DNA of 21,548 nucleotides from Rickettsia typhi (lineage in GTDB: Bacteria > Pseudomonadota > Alphaproteobacteria > Rickettsiales > UBA1997). Location: positions 1 through 21,548 of the forward strand of contig CAMDOL010000006.1 of NCBI GenBank assembly GCA_945903615.1, in the 5' to 3' direction. Shown in pieces: positions 14,039-21,548 of the stretch (position 1 is its first letter; the number at the start of each line of letters is the position of its first letter). The position numbers were made by a program, and so were the translations under genes. The notes under the pieces were generated by a model. It made no database searches. It had not been told where the DNA came from and saw only the letters and a list, made by a program, of their open reading frames with translations.

Positions 14039-16945
14039 ATGCTAAAAACCGCTGGCTTTATTGCTCAAGCCCTCACTATTTCATTTTTTTCTATCCAATC
14101 TTTTGCCACCAACATCTCGTCACTACAAACTGGTGATATCAATTTAGGTAGCAGCTCATCAGCAACTCTCAATCTTAATAATGGCGGTATTTTAAATGGT
14201 AATTTGACTATGGGAAATTCTAGTCAAATCACCACTTTTAATGCTGGAATTTTGAATGGAACTATCAACGGTGCTGGTAAAATTATAATTGCCACCAACA
14301 CCATTTTAAATGGCAATATTGGTGCTTTGAATGCCGTTTCATCGCTCACCATCAATGCTGGAAAAATTTTAGATTTATCCATCAACAACAATTCAATTAA
14401 TGCATCAGGAAGTTTTAACATTGCCAGTGGTGCAACTTTATTAGTTGGCAGCGGCACAATATCAGCAAGTATTCAGGCTTCTACCAAAGGCTCAGGAACA
14501 GTTAAATTTGTTACCAACAACACTTTGGGTGGCAGTGTTGGCACTGCAACCTCAACTTTATCTTTGGTAGAAATTTCATCAGGAACAACTTTAAACAGCA
14601 ACACGAGAGGCATTGACGCAACTACAATTTCAATTGCTGATAATGGAACTTTTAATTATGGCAATGGCACAATTAGCGGCGAGGTTGAAGGTAAAAATTC
14701 TGGAGTTGGAAATTTAATTTTTAACAACACCAAAACTACCAATTTTAATATTGGACAAACCAATCAACTTGCCAATATTAATATTGTGGATGGTGCCACA
14801 ATCACATTGGGCGGAAATATTTGTGCAAACACAATCAAAATTGGCAATGGCGTTAGTGGGCGCCTTAAATCTCATCTTAAAAATATTACCGCTAATAACA
14901 TTATCATCGCCAAAGGAGCATCTTTGGAAATTTTATCTGGCAGTGCAGTTATTGGGGATATCAATGGTGATGCTGAGGGCAATGGTTTGGTGCAATTTTC
15001 AGGAAGCTCCGCAATTTCTCAAAGCCATTCTTTAGGTGCAACCACAAAGCTGGCACAAATTTTAATTTCCAACGAGGCAACTTTAAATATCAACGATAAT
15101 ATAATTTTTAATGCTGACGATATAACCATCGGCGAAGGTTCTGGCGGTGGAATTGGAACGCCAATTTTAAATCAAAATAATGGCAAGATTGGTGCCGATG
15201 ATAATTCACAAATTCTTCTGAACAGTGATTCGGTTTTTAATTATAATGGCGGAATAATTAACGGCACAATCCATGGAACTTCTTCTAATAAGGGAACATT
15301 CAATGTTAACAACGATTATACAAATAATTTTGAGATAGGGAAAAGTTTTGATTTGGCAAATTTAAATATCGCCAGCGGCAAAACTTTAACTGCCAATGCC
15401 AATATCTCTGTTAATAATATTTCTGTTGCTGGCACTTTAAATTTAGGCAATTCTTCAAAAACCATCACCGGCAATTTAACTACTAATGGTGGTGCAACTA
15501 TTGATTTGGGAGTTGCAAGCCACACAATCTCGGGCAATTTTATAACTGCAAGTGGCGATATTTTAAAATTAAAAGCGCTGAATAATTCTAATATTGGAAA
15601 TTTAAAAATTGCGAGCAACGCTGTTGTTGTTGATGGAACTGGGTTGAAAATCTCTTTTAATTCTGATGACGGATATTTGTCTGATGGAACTAATTTTGCT
15701 ATTATTTCCGCAGCTTCAGGGGCTATCAGTGCGGTTGGTGATAAGAATATTGATGTCAATAATTCAGGTTCCAACCAATCTGGTCTTCTGACTTTTCACA
15801 CCACATCATCAAATAATAATTTGTTTTTAAGTGTCGATAGAAAAGGTGCCGAGACCTTTAGTCGCAATAAATCTGTGGCGATTGTTTATGATAGTATTGA
15901 TCAAACAGGATCATCTGCGACTGGTGAACTTAGAAATTTACAAAAATTTATTGATAGCAATTCAACCAATAATTTTCAAAAAGAAGCGGTGCTAAAATCA
16001 GCTATTCCGCAGAATAATAAAGATTTGAATAATAGCTCATTTAATTCTGCTAAGGATTCATTGAGCATTGCTGAATCTAGACTTAATAAAAAAAATTCTG
16101 ACACAATTTTTGATAATCAGGCAATTTGGATACAAGGATTTGGAAGTTCTGCGACTCAAGAAAATGTTGGTGATTTTTATGGCTACAATTATTCCAATCA
16201 TGGCTTGGCAATTGGCGTAGATCAAGAGATAGCCGAAGATTTGCGTTTAGGAATTTCTGCTAGTTTTTCAAGCTCTATCACCAACTCAGCTAGCATAAAT
16301 AAAAGGCAAACTAATATTGATAGTTACCAATTCAATGTTTATGGCGGCTATAATTTTGCACCATATTTTGTTGATGGAATTTTGGGAGTGGCAATAAATC
16401 ATTATAACTCAAGTCGCACAATGCCCGAAATAAATCTTACCGCTGGTGCTAGATATAGCGGTCAAACTTATATTGCTAAATTTGAAACTGGAATGATTCA
16501 AGAGCTTGGTTATGGATTAATTGTCACGCACAAAATCAGCTTGACCGCAGCAGAAAATCAAATTGCGACATATTCAGAATCTGGTGCAGGAACCCTAAAT
16601 TTAACTGTAAGCAATCAACATACTAATTTTTTAGAAGGAAGATTTGGAAGTGATTTGAGCTATGATAGTTTAGAAATTTTCTCTGCAAAAATAAAACCAA
16701 AAATCAAATTGAGTTATGGCTATGATTTTTTAGGCAAAGCTCAATCTTCAACCAATCATTTTCAAGGTCAAAACAGCTCTTTTCAAATTAAAAATCCTAA
16801 TGTTGATAAAGCTAGTTTGAAATATGGTTTTGGTTTCGATATTTATGAGGCGGAAGGAATTTTATTGACGGCAGATTACGATGTAGAAAAAAAATCTAGC
16901 TATCTATCTAAATCAAGCTCTCTTTATTTACGATATGATTTTTGA
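14039..16945 (+). CDS. Autotransporter (type V secretion) with beta-helix passenger
   Basis: A 968-aa surface protein. The signal peptide (about 1-23, cut near SFA-TN) leads to a passenger rich in Asn, Ser, Gly and Thr (about 24-600) with pectin-lyase-like beta-helix strands. A linker helix region (about 615-690) follows, then a C-terminal beta-barrel of about 275 residues (693-968, from QAIWIQGFGSS) that ends in YLRYDF; a terminal Phe is the usual signal for outer-membrane assembly by BAM. The passenger contains five related modules of about 60 residues. Rickettsial Sca proteins use the same architecture for adhesion, but the passenger does not look like a Sca I can name. It stands alone on the plus strand and its 3' end overlaps the convergent deacetylase gene by 18 bp. 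Confidence 0.93.
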   Translation: MLKTAGFIAQALTISFFSIQSFATNISSLQTGDINLGSSSSATLNLNNGGILNGNLTMGNSSQITTFNAGILNGTINGAGKIIIATNTILNGNIGALNAVSSLTINAGKILDLSINNNSINASGSFNIASGATLLVGSGTISASIQASTKGSGTVKFVTNNTLGGSVGTATSTLSLVEISSGTTLNSNTRGIDATTISIADNGTFNYGNGTISGEVEGKNSGVGNLIFNNTKTTNFNIGQTNQLANINIVDGATITLGGNICANTIKIGNGVSGRLKSHLKNITANNIIIAKGASLEILSGSAVIGDINGDAEGNGLVQFSGSSAISQSHSLGATTKLAQILISNEATLNINDNIIFNADDITIGEGSGGGIGTPILNQNNGKIGADDNSQILLNSDSVFNYNGGIINGTIHGTSSNKGTFNVNNDYTNNFEIGKSFDLANLNIASGKTLTANANISVNNISVAGTLNLGNSSKTITGNLTTNGGATIDLGVASHTISGNFITASGDILKLKALNNSNIGNLKIASNAVVVDGTGLKISFNSDDGYLSDGTNFAIISAASGAISAVGDKNIDVNNSGSNQSGLLTFHTTSSNNNLFLSVDRKGAETFSRNKSVAIVYDSIDQTGSSATGELRNLQKFIDSNSTNNFQKEAVLKSAIPQNNKDLNNSSFNSAKDSLSIAESRLNKKNSDTIFDNQAIWIQGFGSSATQENVGDFYGYNYSNHGLAIGVDQEIAEDLRLGISASFSSSITNSASINKRQTNIDSYQFNVYGGYNFAPYFVDGILGVAINHYNSSRTMPEINLTAGARYSGQTYIAKFETGMIQELGYGLIVTHKISLTAAENQIATYSESGAGTLNLTVSNQHTNFLEGRFGSDLSYDSLEIFSAKIKPKIKLSYGYDFLGKAQSSTNHFQGQNSSFQIKNPNVDKASLKYGFGFDIYEAEGILLTADYDVEKKSSYLSKSSSLYLRYDF

Positions 16946-17737
16946 TAAAGCTAAAACTTGCTTGCGTTCTATGTCGCGATATTTTGAGATGAGGTGCGGA
17001 TATTCTCGATTGTTGATATCGCTGAGATCAATATCTCTGTAGCCTGGATGGACCATAATTTCTAAATTCTCTTTTTTTAATTTAGAAATTTTAGTAATTG
17101 CTTTTTCATCAACTTTGCAGCTATATAAAATGCTAAAAAAATAAAAATCAGTTTTAGTGCAATTAAGTAAATAACAAAATTTTAAGACTAAAAATTTTAT
17201 AATTGAAACTGGTGATGGAAAATTCTGAAAATCAACTGAAGTAAGAAAGTTTTCATTAATAATTCTGAGTCGAGAAATTTTATATTTTTTGGCTAATTTT
17301 TGAGTGATTTTAAAAACCAAAGGAATGGTATGGATATGTTGATGACCATCTATATAATCAACTTCACCAAGATCTTTCGATAATGTTTTTAACTGCTGAT
17401 TTATTTCTCGATACAAAACTCTAAGCAAATCTTTTTTCTTAAAAAAACTGAGCAAAAATATTTTTAGAAAACTATTTTTAAAAATTTTCTTTTCATTGAC
17501 AAGAATTTGATTTCTGCTGCTATATATGGCTTTGCCAAAAGTTAAATCAAGGTGCAAACCAATTTTGATTTTATTAGCTTGCTGCTTTTTTAATTCTTCC
17601 AAATAATCCTGATAAAAACCACCAGTCACCATAACACTAACACCACTTAGAAGTCTTTGATTACAAAGCTCAATAATGGCAGTGTTAACGCCCTTACTCA
17701 TCGCAAAATCATCGGCAATAATATAGGGCTTAGACAT
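16928..17737 (-). CDS. YdjC-family carbohydrate deacetylase (NaxD-like)
   Basis: A 269-aa YdjC/ChbG-family deacetylase, which removes N-acetyl groups from sugars with a divalent metal. Metal and catalytic motifs are complete: IIADDFAMS (Asp9, Asp10), GLHLDLT (His62), DGHQHIH (130-136) and MVHPG (His230). The frame is open from a TTG at 17755, but the ATG at 17737 is preceded by GGAAAG at a good distance and gives the usual family start MSKPYIIADD, so I chose it. It overlaps the glycosyltransferase gene by 8 bp. NaxD of Francisella and LgmC of Bordetella are members of this family that deacetylate an undecaprenyl-linked hexosamine before it goes onto lipid A. HpnK of hopanoid synthesis is an alternative relative. 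The family is sure; the lipid A role comes from context. Confidence 0.9.
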   Translation of the reverse strand: MSKPYIIADDFAMSKGVNTAIIELCNQRLLSGVSVMVTGGFYQDYLEELKKQQANKIKIGLHLDLTFGKAIYSSRNQILVNEKKIFKNSFLKIFLLSFFKKKDLLRVLYREINQQLKTLSKDLGEVDYIDGHQHIHTIPLVFKITQKLAKKYKISRLRIINENFLTSVDFQNFPSPVSIIKFLVLKFCYLLNCTKTDFYFFSILYSCKVDEKAITKISKLKKENLEIMVHPGYRDIDLSDINNREYPHLISKYRDIERKQVLALSKIIS

Positions 17738-18689
17738 TTTTCTTTCCGCTTTCAATTATATCCGCAAAATAAAGTGGGCGTTTTTTTATCTCCAAATGAA
17801 TTCTGCCGACATATTCACCGATCACGCCAATGATGGTAGTTTGAATAGAAAATAAAATTACCATTAAAGTAATGATAGTTGAAAAGCCGGTTTCTGGTCG
17901 CCGAAAAATTATATGATCAAAGACAATGTAAAAAGCATATAATATGCTCGTCACCGAAGCACAGAAGCCAAATATGGTTATAACGCGCAGAGGTTTGATC
18001 GAAAATTGTAAGATAGCACTAATGCCCAAATTGGCATATTTTAAAAAACTATATTTGCTGTCACCGTGAATTCTTTTTGGCGCAACAAACTCAATAGTTT
18101 CATAATTTTTAATTCCAACCCAATGTAAAATGCCACGGAATAAGCGATCACGCTCGCCAATTTTTTTGATGCGATCAATATATTTTCTGTCAATCAAACG
18201 AAAATCTGGATAGCCACCAGCAATTTCAACCTCAGAAAGAAAGTTCAGGCATTTATAATAAACTTTGCTGATTTGTTTTTTTAGCCAAGATTCATCTTCA
18301 TTATTAGTTCTTTTGGTAATTACCACGTCAACACCACCAATCCATTTATCGATCATTGCTTTGATTAGTTCGGGAGGGTGTTGCAAATCAGAATCCATAA
18401 AAATTAAAGCATCACCATGAGCATAATCCATTCCAGCTGTCATAGCAATTTCATGACCAAAATTTCTGCTAAAATTTATGATTCTTATATTCTCATCAAT
18501 CTCAGACATACCAACCATCTTTGCTAAACTGTGATCTTTACTGCCATCATTAACAAAAATAATTTCGTAATTGACATTAATTTTTTGTAAAACTTTGAGC
18601 AACTCTAAATATAGAGGCTCAATATTATCCTCCTCATTATAGGCTGATATTACTAGGCTGATTAGCTTTTTAGATTTTATTTTTTCCAT
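17730..18689 (-). CDS. Polyprenyl-phosphate glycosyltransferase, GtrB/ArnC/FlmF2-like
   Basis: A 319-aa family 2 glycosyltransferase that puts a sugar on undecaprenyl phosphate at the inner face of the inner membrane. The GT-A fold carries SLVISAYNEEDNI (11-23), VNDGS (46-50), a DxD metal site in MDSDLQHPPE (98-107) and AGGYPDFRLIDRK (157-169). Two C-terminal membrane helices (about 234-257 and 270-292) are followed by GEYVGRIHLEIKKRPLYF, as in GtrB and ArnC. Upstream, GGAG about ten bases before the ATG lies inside the end of the flippase gene, and the two genes overlap by 13 bp. The sugar cannot be read from the sequence. The neighbouring deacetylase suggests an N-acetylhexosamine such as GalNAc or GlcNAc. 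Confidence 0.92.
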   Translation of the reverse strand: MEKIKSKKLISLVISAYNEEDNIEPLYLELLKVLQKINVNYEIIFVNDGSKDHSLAKMVGMSEIDENIRIINFSRNFGHEIAMTAGMDYAHGDALIFMDSDLQHPPELIKAMIDKWIGGVDVVITKRTNNEDESWLKKQISKVYYKCLNFLSEVEIAGGYPDFRLIDRKYIDRIKKIGERDRLFRGILHWVGIKNYETIEFVAPKRIHGDSKYSFLKYANLGISAILQFSIKPLRVITIFGFCASVTSILYAFYIVFDHIIFRRPETGFSTIITLMVILFSIQTTIIGVIGEYVGRIHLEIKKRPLYFADIIESGKKNV

Positions 18690-19018
18690 ATTAAAAACAC
18701 TCCGAACATAATTAACAAAACTCCCAAAATTTGGGCTAGTTCAATTTTTTCTTTGAAGATGATACTCGAAAGAATGATGACAAATATATAGCTAATTGAA
18801 ATGGTTGGATAGGCGATTGAAAGAGGAATTTTTTGTAAAGCAACTATATAAAATATCGTTGAAAATCCATATAAAAATAATCCAAACCACAAATTGCCAT
18901 TAAAAAAATAAGCTAAAGAATCTGGCTTCAAGTTAGCCATTGCTAATGAGCCAAGTTTCAAAAAAATTTGCCCAGCAACGCCGATAAGAATTGCGGTTAG
19001 AAGCATTGCATTATACAT
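18677..19018 (-). CDS. SMR/EamA-type small membrane protein, likely lipid-sugar flippase (ArnE-like)
   Basis: A 113-aa protein with four membrane helices (about 4-22, 37-60, 66-88, 93-111) of the small multidrug resistance superfamily. Marks: GVAGQIFLKLGSLAM (13-27), a helix-3 segment IPLSIAYPTISISYIF, and the LAQILGVLLIMFGVFLIWKK end. Within sugar-lipid operons such proteins (ArnE/ArnF) move the undecaprenyl-phosphate-linked sugar to the periplasmic face. Only one subunit gene is seen, so a homodimer is expected, or a partner is elsewhere. The start ATG (19016-19018) lies inside a 13-bp inverted repeat arm; an alternative ATG is four codons in (19006). It is the first gene of the overlapping trio. 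Confidence 0.85.
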   Translation of the reverse strand: MYNAMLLTAILIGVAGQIFLKLGSLAMANLKPDSLAYFFNGNLWFGLFLYGFSTIFYIVALQKIPLSIAYPTISISYIFVIILSSIIFKEKIELAQILGVLLIMFGVFLIWKK

Positions 19019-19074
19019 ATACCAAAATACAAATTAATTACCATAAACCTATTTTGGTATATGGGGATCCCCAT
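19017..19074 (-). promoter_or_regulatory. Dyad cluster overlapping the flippase start codon
   Basis: A perfect 13-bp inverted repeat, ATATACCAAAATA at 19017-19029 and its complement at 19050-19062, has a 20-base spacer and centres 33 bp apart. It is followed by a 14-bp perfect palindrome, ATGGGGATCCCCAT, at 19061-19074. On the minus-strand message the proximal arm takes in two bases of the flippase ATG. It could be an operator for a dimeric repressor or an RNA hairpin that hides the start. The symmetry is seen; the role is inferred. Confidence 0.5.
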
Positions 19075-19085
19075 CAAAGTGGAGC

Positions 19086-19147
19086 GGGGCAAATGCCCCT
19101 TATAAAAATAATGATATTCAAATTTAATTTGAGGGCACTTTGAATAT
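19086..19147. repeat. Further hairpins between the transferase and flippase genes
   Basis: GGGGC-AAAT-GCCCC (19086-19099) forms a short GC stem. ATATTCAAA at 19114-19122 pairs with TTTGAATAT at 19139-19147, enclosing and competing with CAAAT/ATTTG (19119-19123 and 19127-19131). They follow the stop codon of the ArnT-like gene on the minus strand. Without a T-tract I do not call a terminator. Confidence 0.4.
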
Positions 19148-19149
19148 AT

Positions 19150-20565
19150 CTATCTAGTTTCGTTAGCAATCACAATTACTGAATTATTAGCACTGGCAAT
19201 ATTATTAATCCTGCTTTTATCCTCGGCACTAATATCGTCAACTATAATAAAACAATTTTTACATTCAGCCAACTCTTGTTCATTTGTTAAAGTTATAATT
19301 TTATCACGACTATAAAAATAGGTAGAGTGCCGTGGTTTATAGCCATATATTGCTAAGGTTTCTTTATTTGATTTTGTAAATTCTTGAATAATTTTTTTAT
19401 CAGAATGCTTACCAATTAGACTTGGATTGGCAATTATGATGATTAAAAATAAAATCGGGATTAAAAATAATCCCTGAATAATTTTTGAATTTCTAAAATT
19501 ATTTTTATAAAAATGTGAACCAAGAAGGGCAGAAAAAGCCAAGAGAGATAAGCATGCGTAAGGAATAATAATGTTTCTTGCTAAAGTAAAAAATAACAAC
19601 GGAGCAATTGTCCAGATAAAAAAATATAAATTAGTTTCATCTTTAAAAAAAATTTTCAATTGAAGTTGATCTTTTTTTAACTCACTGATCCAATTGTGAA
19701 TTAAATATAAGCTCCACGGCAAGATAGATAATAAAAAGAAAATCCAAATCATTCCAATCGGCTCGCTGTGTGCATGACCATAAAGATCACCTTTCCAACC
19801 GCTAACTAAAAAGCGACTAAGATGTTCACCGACGATAAAATAATTTAAAAATCCGGGAGTTTTTATTTCAGCTAAAATATACCAAGGCACAAAAATTAGC
19901 ATTGCCAATAAAGATCCAGTTAAGATTGGAAGTTTGCTAAAAAATTCTTTTACACCATTCTGAAACCCTTTTTTAATCCACAAGAATGCAGCAATAGAAA
20001 AGCCAGAAATAACCAAGCCCAGCGGGCCTTTAGCAAGCATACAAATCGCTAAGCCAATAAAAAATAAATAACCAATAGCTTGGCTTTTTATTTTTAAAAC
20101 TTCGAGCTGATAAAAAGTCAACATCATCATTCCTAAACCAAAAGCTAAGTAAGCATCGGTCATTACGCCTCCAGCTAAAACAAGCCACATTATTGTTGAG
20201 GTGAATATTGAGCAAGAGATCAAAGCAAAATCTTTGGAAGTTTTTTTGAAGACCGAATAACTATAAATTGACAACGCGATCATAATCAGGAAATGCGGAA
20301 GTCTTGCCGCTAACTCTGAAAAGCCAAATAATTTAAATGAAGCTGCCGTTGCCCAAAAAGAAAGTGGTGGCTTTGCCCAAAATGGTTCAAAAAAATAGCG
20401 CGGCGTGATCCAGTCATTAAGCAAAACCATTCTCATGGCAATGCTGGCGTATCTACTCTCGGTTGTGTCAGCAAGATCATACATTCCCAAGCTAATGAAG
20501 CGCAGCAACAATATTGCAGCGATAACACAATATAAAAAAAGTTTTTGTTTTGATGAGAGTTGCAT
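19150..20565 (-). CDS. ArnT/FlmK-like lipid-linked sugar transferase (GT83, PMT_2 family)
   Basis: A 471-aa polytopic glycosyltransferase that moves a sugar from undecaprenyl phosphate to an acceptor, usually lipid A, at the periplasmic face. The first periplasmic loop holds DTTESRYASIAMRMVLLNDW (33-52; Asp33 and Glu36 match the catalytic acidic region of ArnT), then FWAKPPLSFWA (62-72) and FGFSELAARLPHF. MTDAYL (Asp137) and MLAKGPLGL (176-184) follow, with about ten or more membrane helices and a short soluble C-terminal domain (about 395-471). It is somewhat shorter than E. coli ArnT (550 aa). The frame starts with TTG-ATG; I chose the ATG at 20565. Downstream flippase, GT2 and deacetylase genes complete the pathway. 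The sugar and acceptor are inferred. Confidence 0.88.
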   Translation of the reverse strand: MQLSSKQKLFLYCVIAAILLLRFISLGMYDLADTTESRYASIAMRMVLLNDWITPRYFFEPFWAKPPLSFWATAASFKLFGFSELAARLPHFLIMIALSIYSYSVFKKTSKDFALISCSIFTSTIMWLVLAGGVMTDAYLAFGLGMMMLTFYQLEVLKIKSQAIGYLFFIGLAICMLAKGPLGLVISGFSIAAFLWIKKGFQNGVKEFFSKLPILTGSLLAMLIFVPWYILAEIKTPGFLNYFIVGEHLSRFLVSGWKGDLYGHAHSEPIGMIWIFFLLSILPWSLYLIHNWISELKKDQLQLKIFFKDETNLYFFIWTIAPLLFFTLARNIIIPYACLSLLAFSALLGSHFYKNNFRNSKIIQGLFLIPILFLIIIIANPSLIGKHSDKKIIQEFTKSNKETLAIYGYKPRHSTYFYSRDKIITLTNEQELAECKNCFIIVDDISAEDKSRINNIASANNSVIVIANETR

Positions 20566-20631
20566 CAATCGTTTGATTTAAGTTATTAGAGAGTGCGCAA
20601 GATACATTTATTTTTTTTAAAAAATAGCAAA

Positions 20632-21477
20632 TTAAGTAATTATTTCGAGCTTGGTGGTTCCGTGTTTTTTATCTAAATAGTCTAGAATTAAAGGTAAAGC
20701 CACTGTTAATTTTTTGTCAAGCTGATATGGAAAATTGACCACTGCCATTCCGCAACCTTTAAATCCCTCTTTAATATTTTGATCAATTATTATTTCAGCA
20801 ATCAAAGTTTTTTTAATTCCAAGATTAATAATTTCTTGATGAAATTGTCTGGTAATATTTTTATTAACAATCGGATACCACAACAAATAAATCCCTGTCG
20901 CAAAGCGTTTGTAGGCTTCATACAAATATTTTATCATCAGATCAAAATCATCCCCGCGACCGTTTTCCTTTTCAAACGGCGGATCAATTAAAATTAATCC
21001 GCGTTTAATTGCTGGTGGTAAATGCGATTTTAAAAGCCCATATCCATCTTGATTGAGAGTTGTGGTTTTATAATTTCCAGCAAAATTTCTTTTAAGCAAA
21101 ACATAATCCTCAGGATGAAGCTCAGCAAAAAACGCTTTGTCATTTTCACGCAAAAATTGTTTGATGATTTGTGGTGAGCCCGGATAAGTCTTGAGCTCGT
21201 CAGGATTTATCTGATTGAATTGTTGAACAATTTTTAAATAAGAAGAGAAAAGCGGATGAACATTTTTGGCTTGCAAAAGCTTGATAATTCCATCTTTATA
21301 CTCACCAGTTTTGTTTGCCAATTCCGAAGTTAAATCATATTTGCCAATGCCAGAATGGGTATCAATTGCAAAAAATGGATTTTCCTTTTCTTGTAATTTT
21401 TCTAGACAAAGACAGAGAATTAGATGTTTAAAAACATCGGCAAAATTGCCAGAATGGAAAATGTGATGATAGTTCAT
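20632..21477 (-). CDS. rlmJ: 23S rRNA (adenine(2030)-N6)-methyltransferase RlmJ
   Basis: A 281-aa SAM-dependent N6-adenine methyltransferase that modifies A2030 of 23S rRNA in E. coli. The N-terminus MNYHHIFHSGNFADVFKHLIL is diagnostic, followed by FAIDTHSGIGKYDL (36-49, SAM-binding), HPEDY, and the catalytic DPPF (165-168, in LILIDPPFEKENGRGDDF). Length matches E. coli RlmJ (280 aa). It starts at ATG 21477 with no clear Shine-Dalgarno sequence. The ArnT-like gene begins 66 bp downstream on the same strand; a shared transcript is possible but the functions are unrelated. Confidence 0.96.
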   Translation of the reverse strand: MNYHHIFHSGNFADVFKHLILCLCLEKLQEKENPFFAIDTHSGIGKYDLTSELANKTGEYKDGIIKLLQAKNVHPLFSSYLKIVQQFNQINPDELKTYPGSPQIIKQFLRENDKAFFAELHPEDYVLLKRNFAGNYKTTTLNQDGYGLLKSHLPPAIKRGLILIDPPFEKENGRGDDFDLMIKYLYEAYKRFATGIYLLWYPIVNKNITRQFHQEIINLGIKKTLIAEIIIDQNIKEGFKGCGMAVVNFPYQLDKKLTVALPLILDYLDKKHGTTKLEIIT

Positions 21478-21494
21478 TTGTATTTTATATAAAA

Positions 21495-21521
21495 CTGGAT
21501 TCCAGCTTTCGCTGGGATGAC
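21495..21521. repeat. Short palindrome, CTGGAT...TGGGATGACT type
   Basis: ATTCCAGC (21499-21506) pairs with GCTGGGAT (21511-21518) around a TTTC loop, with one G-T pair. It is flanked by CTGG and GAC as in the degenerate relative at 176-204. It lies just upstream of rlmJ, in the leader region. It is probably a member of a dispersed intergenic palindrome family. Confidence 0.55.
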
Positions 21522-21548
21522 TAAATGAAATTGATAAAATTTATTTAG

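Noticed and set aside
14751..15035. 94-codon frame on the same strand inside the autotransporter
   Set aside because: It is a +1 shadow of the intact passenger frame, and its product has no likeness to known proteins.
15316..15774. 152-codon open frame antisense to the autotransporter
   Set aside because: It lies wholly within the repetitive passenger region. Its hydrophobic, Pro/Leu/Ile-rich product is what results from reading Asn/Gly/Thr-rich DNA on the other strand. No start signal and no family resemblance.
16928..18689. Hopanoid side-chain genes (HpnI/HpnK type)
   Set aside because: HpnK is also a YdjC-family protein, but the glycosyltransferase here has the GtrB/ArnC C-terminal membrane helices, and the neighbours are a flippase and an ArnT-like transferase. 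No squalene-hopene cyclase is in the window.

Overview
The window is AT-rich chromosomal DNA from an alphaproteobacterium, most likely a member of the Rickettsiales. The case rests on four things: the very large (1607 aa) NAD-specific glutamate dehydrogenase, a stand-alone DUF2610 protein (a small family I associate with Rickettsiales), a pntAA-type transhydrogenase subunit, and intergenic spacers filled with dispersed palindromic repeats. Purine synthesis genes (purS, purQ) and lipid A-type modification genes are present, so it is not one of the most reduced Rickettsia-like genomes. The order is inferred from protein resemblance by eye; no search was run. Few genes show a clear Shine-Dalgarno sequence.

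Layout. Bases 1-549 carry no gene but hold a truncated long palindromic element, a three-hairpin REP-like cluster and a short tandem repeat. Bases 550-3729 (minus strand) are a tight three-gene operon: FAD-dependent oxidoreductase, DUF1365 protein and a cyclopropane-fatty-acid-synthase-type methyltransferase, which together modify membrane fatty acids. Translation factor infC and the giant gdh follow on the plus strand (3918-9318). Bases 9319-9732 hold a small palindrome, a complete second copy of the long palindromic element and a tRNA-Leu(GAG). Bases 9733-13943 form a closely packed plus-strand run that mixes redox metabolism (pntAA), an unknown protein (DUF2610), cell wall and division (ddl, ftsQ) and purine synthesis (purS, purQ). 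Bases 14039-16945 encode an autotransporter with a repeat-built beta-helix passenger.

The right-hand third, on the minus strand, contains rlmJ (23S rRNA methyltransferase) and then four genes that read as one pathway: an ArnT-like lipid-linked sugar transferase, an SMR-type small flippase, a GtrB/ArnC-like polyprenyl-phosphate glycosyltransferase and a YdjC-family deacetylase. This is the gene set expected for making an N-acetylhexosamine on undecaprenyl phosphate, deacetylating it, flipping it and attaching the amino sugar to lipid A, as known for FlmF2/NaxD/FlmK in Francisella and Lgm in Bordetella. It is the most coherent system in the window. The spacer in front of the flippase gene is unusually rich in dyad symmetry, and one arm overlaps the flippase start codon.

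Other points for a second look are the two copies of a ~178-bp palindromic element whose differences include a compensatory base-pair change, and the Cfa-like enzyme, which lacks two active-site residues of the E. coli enzyme.
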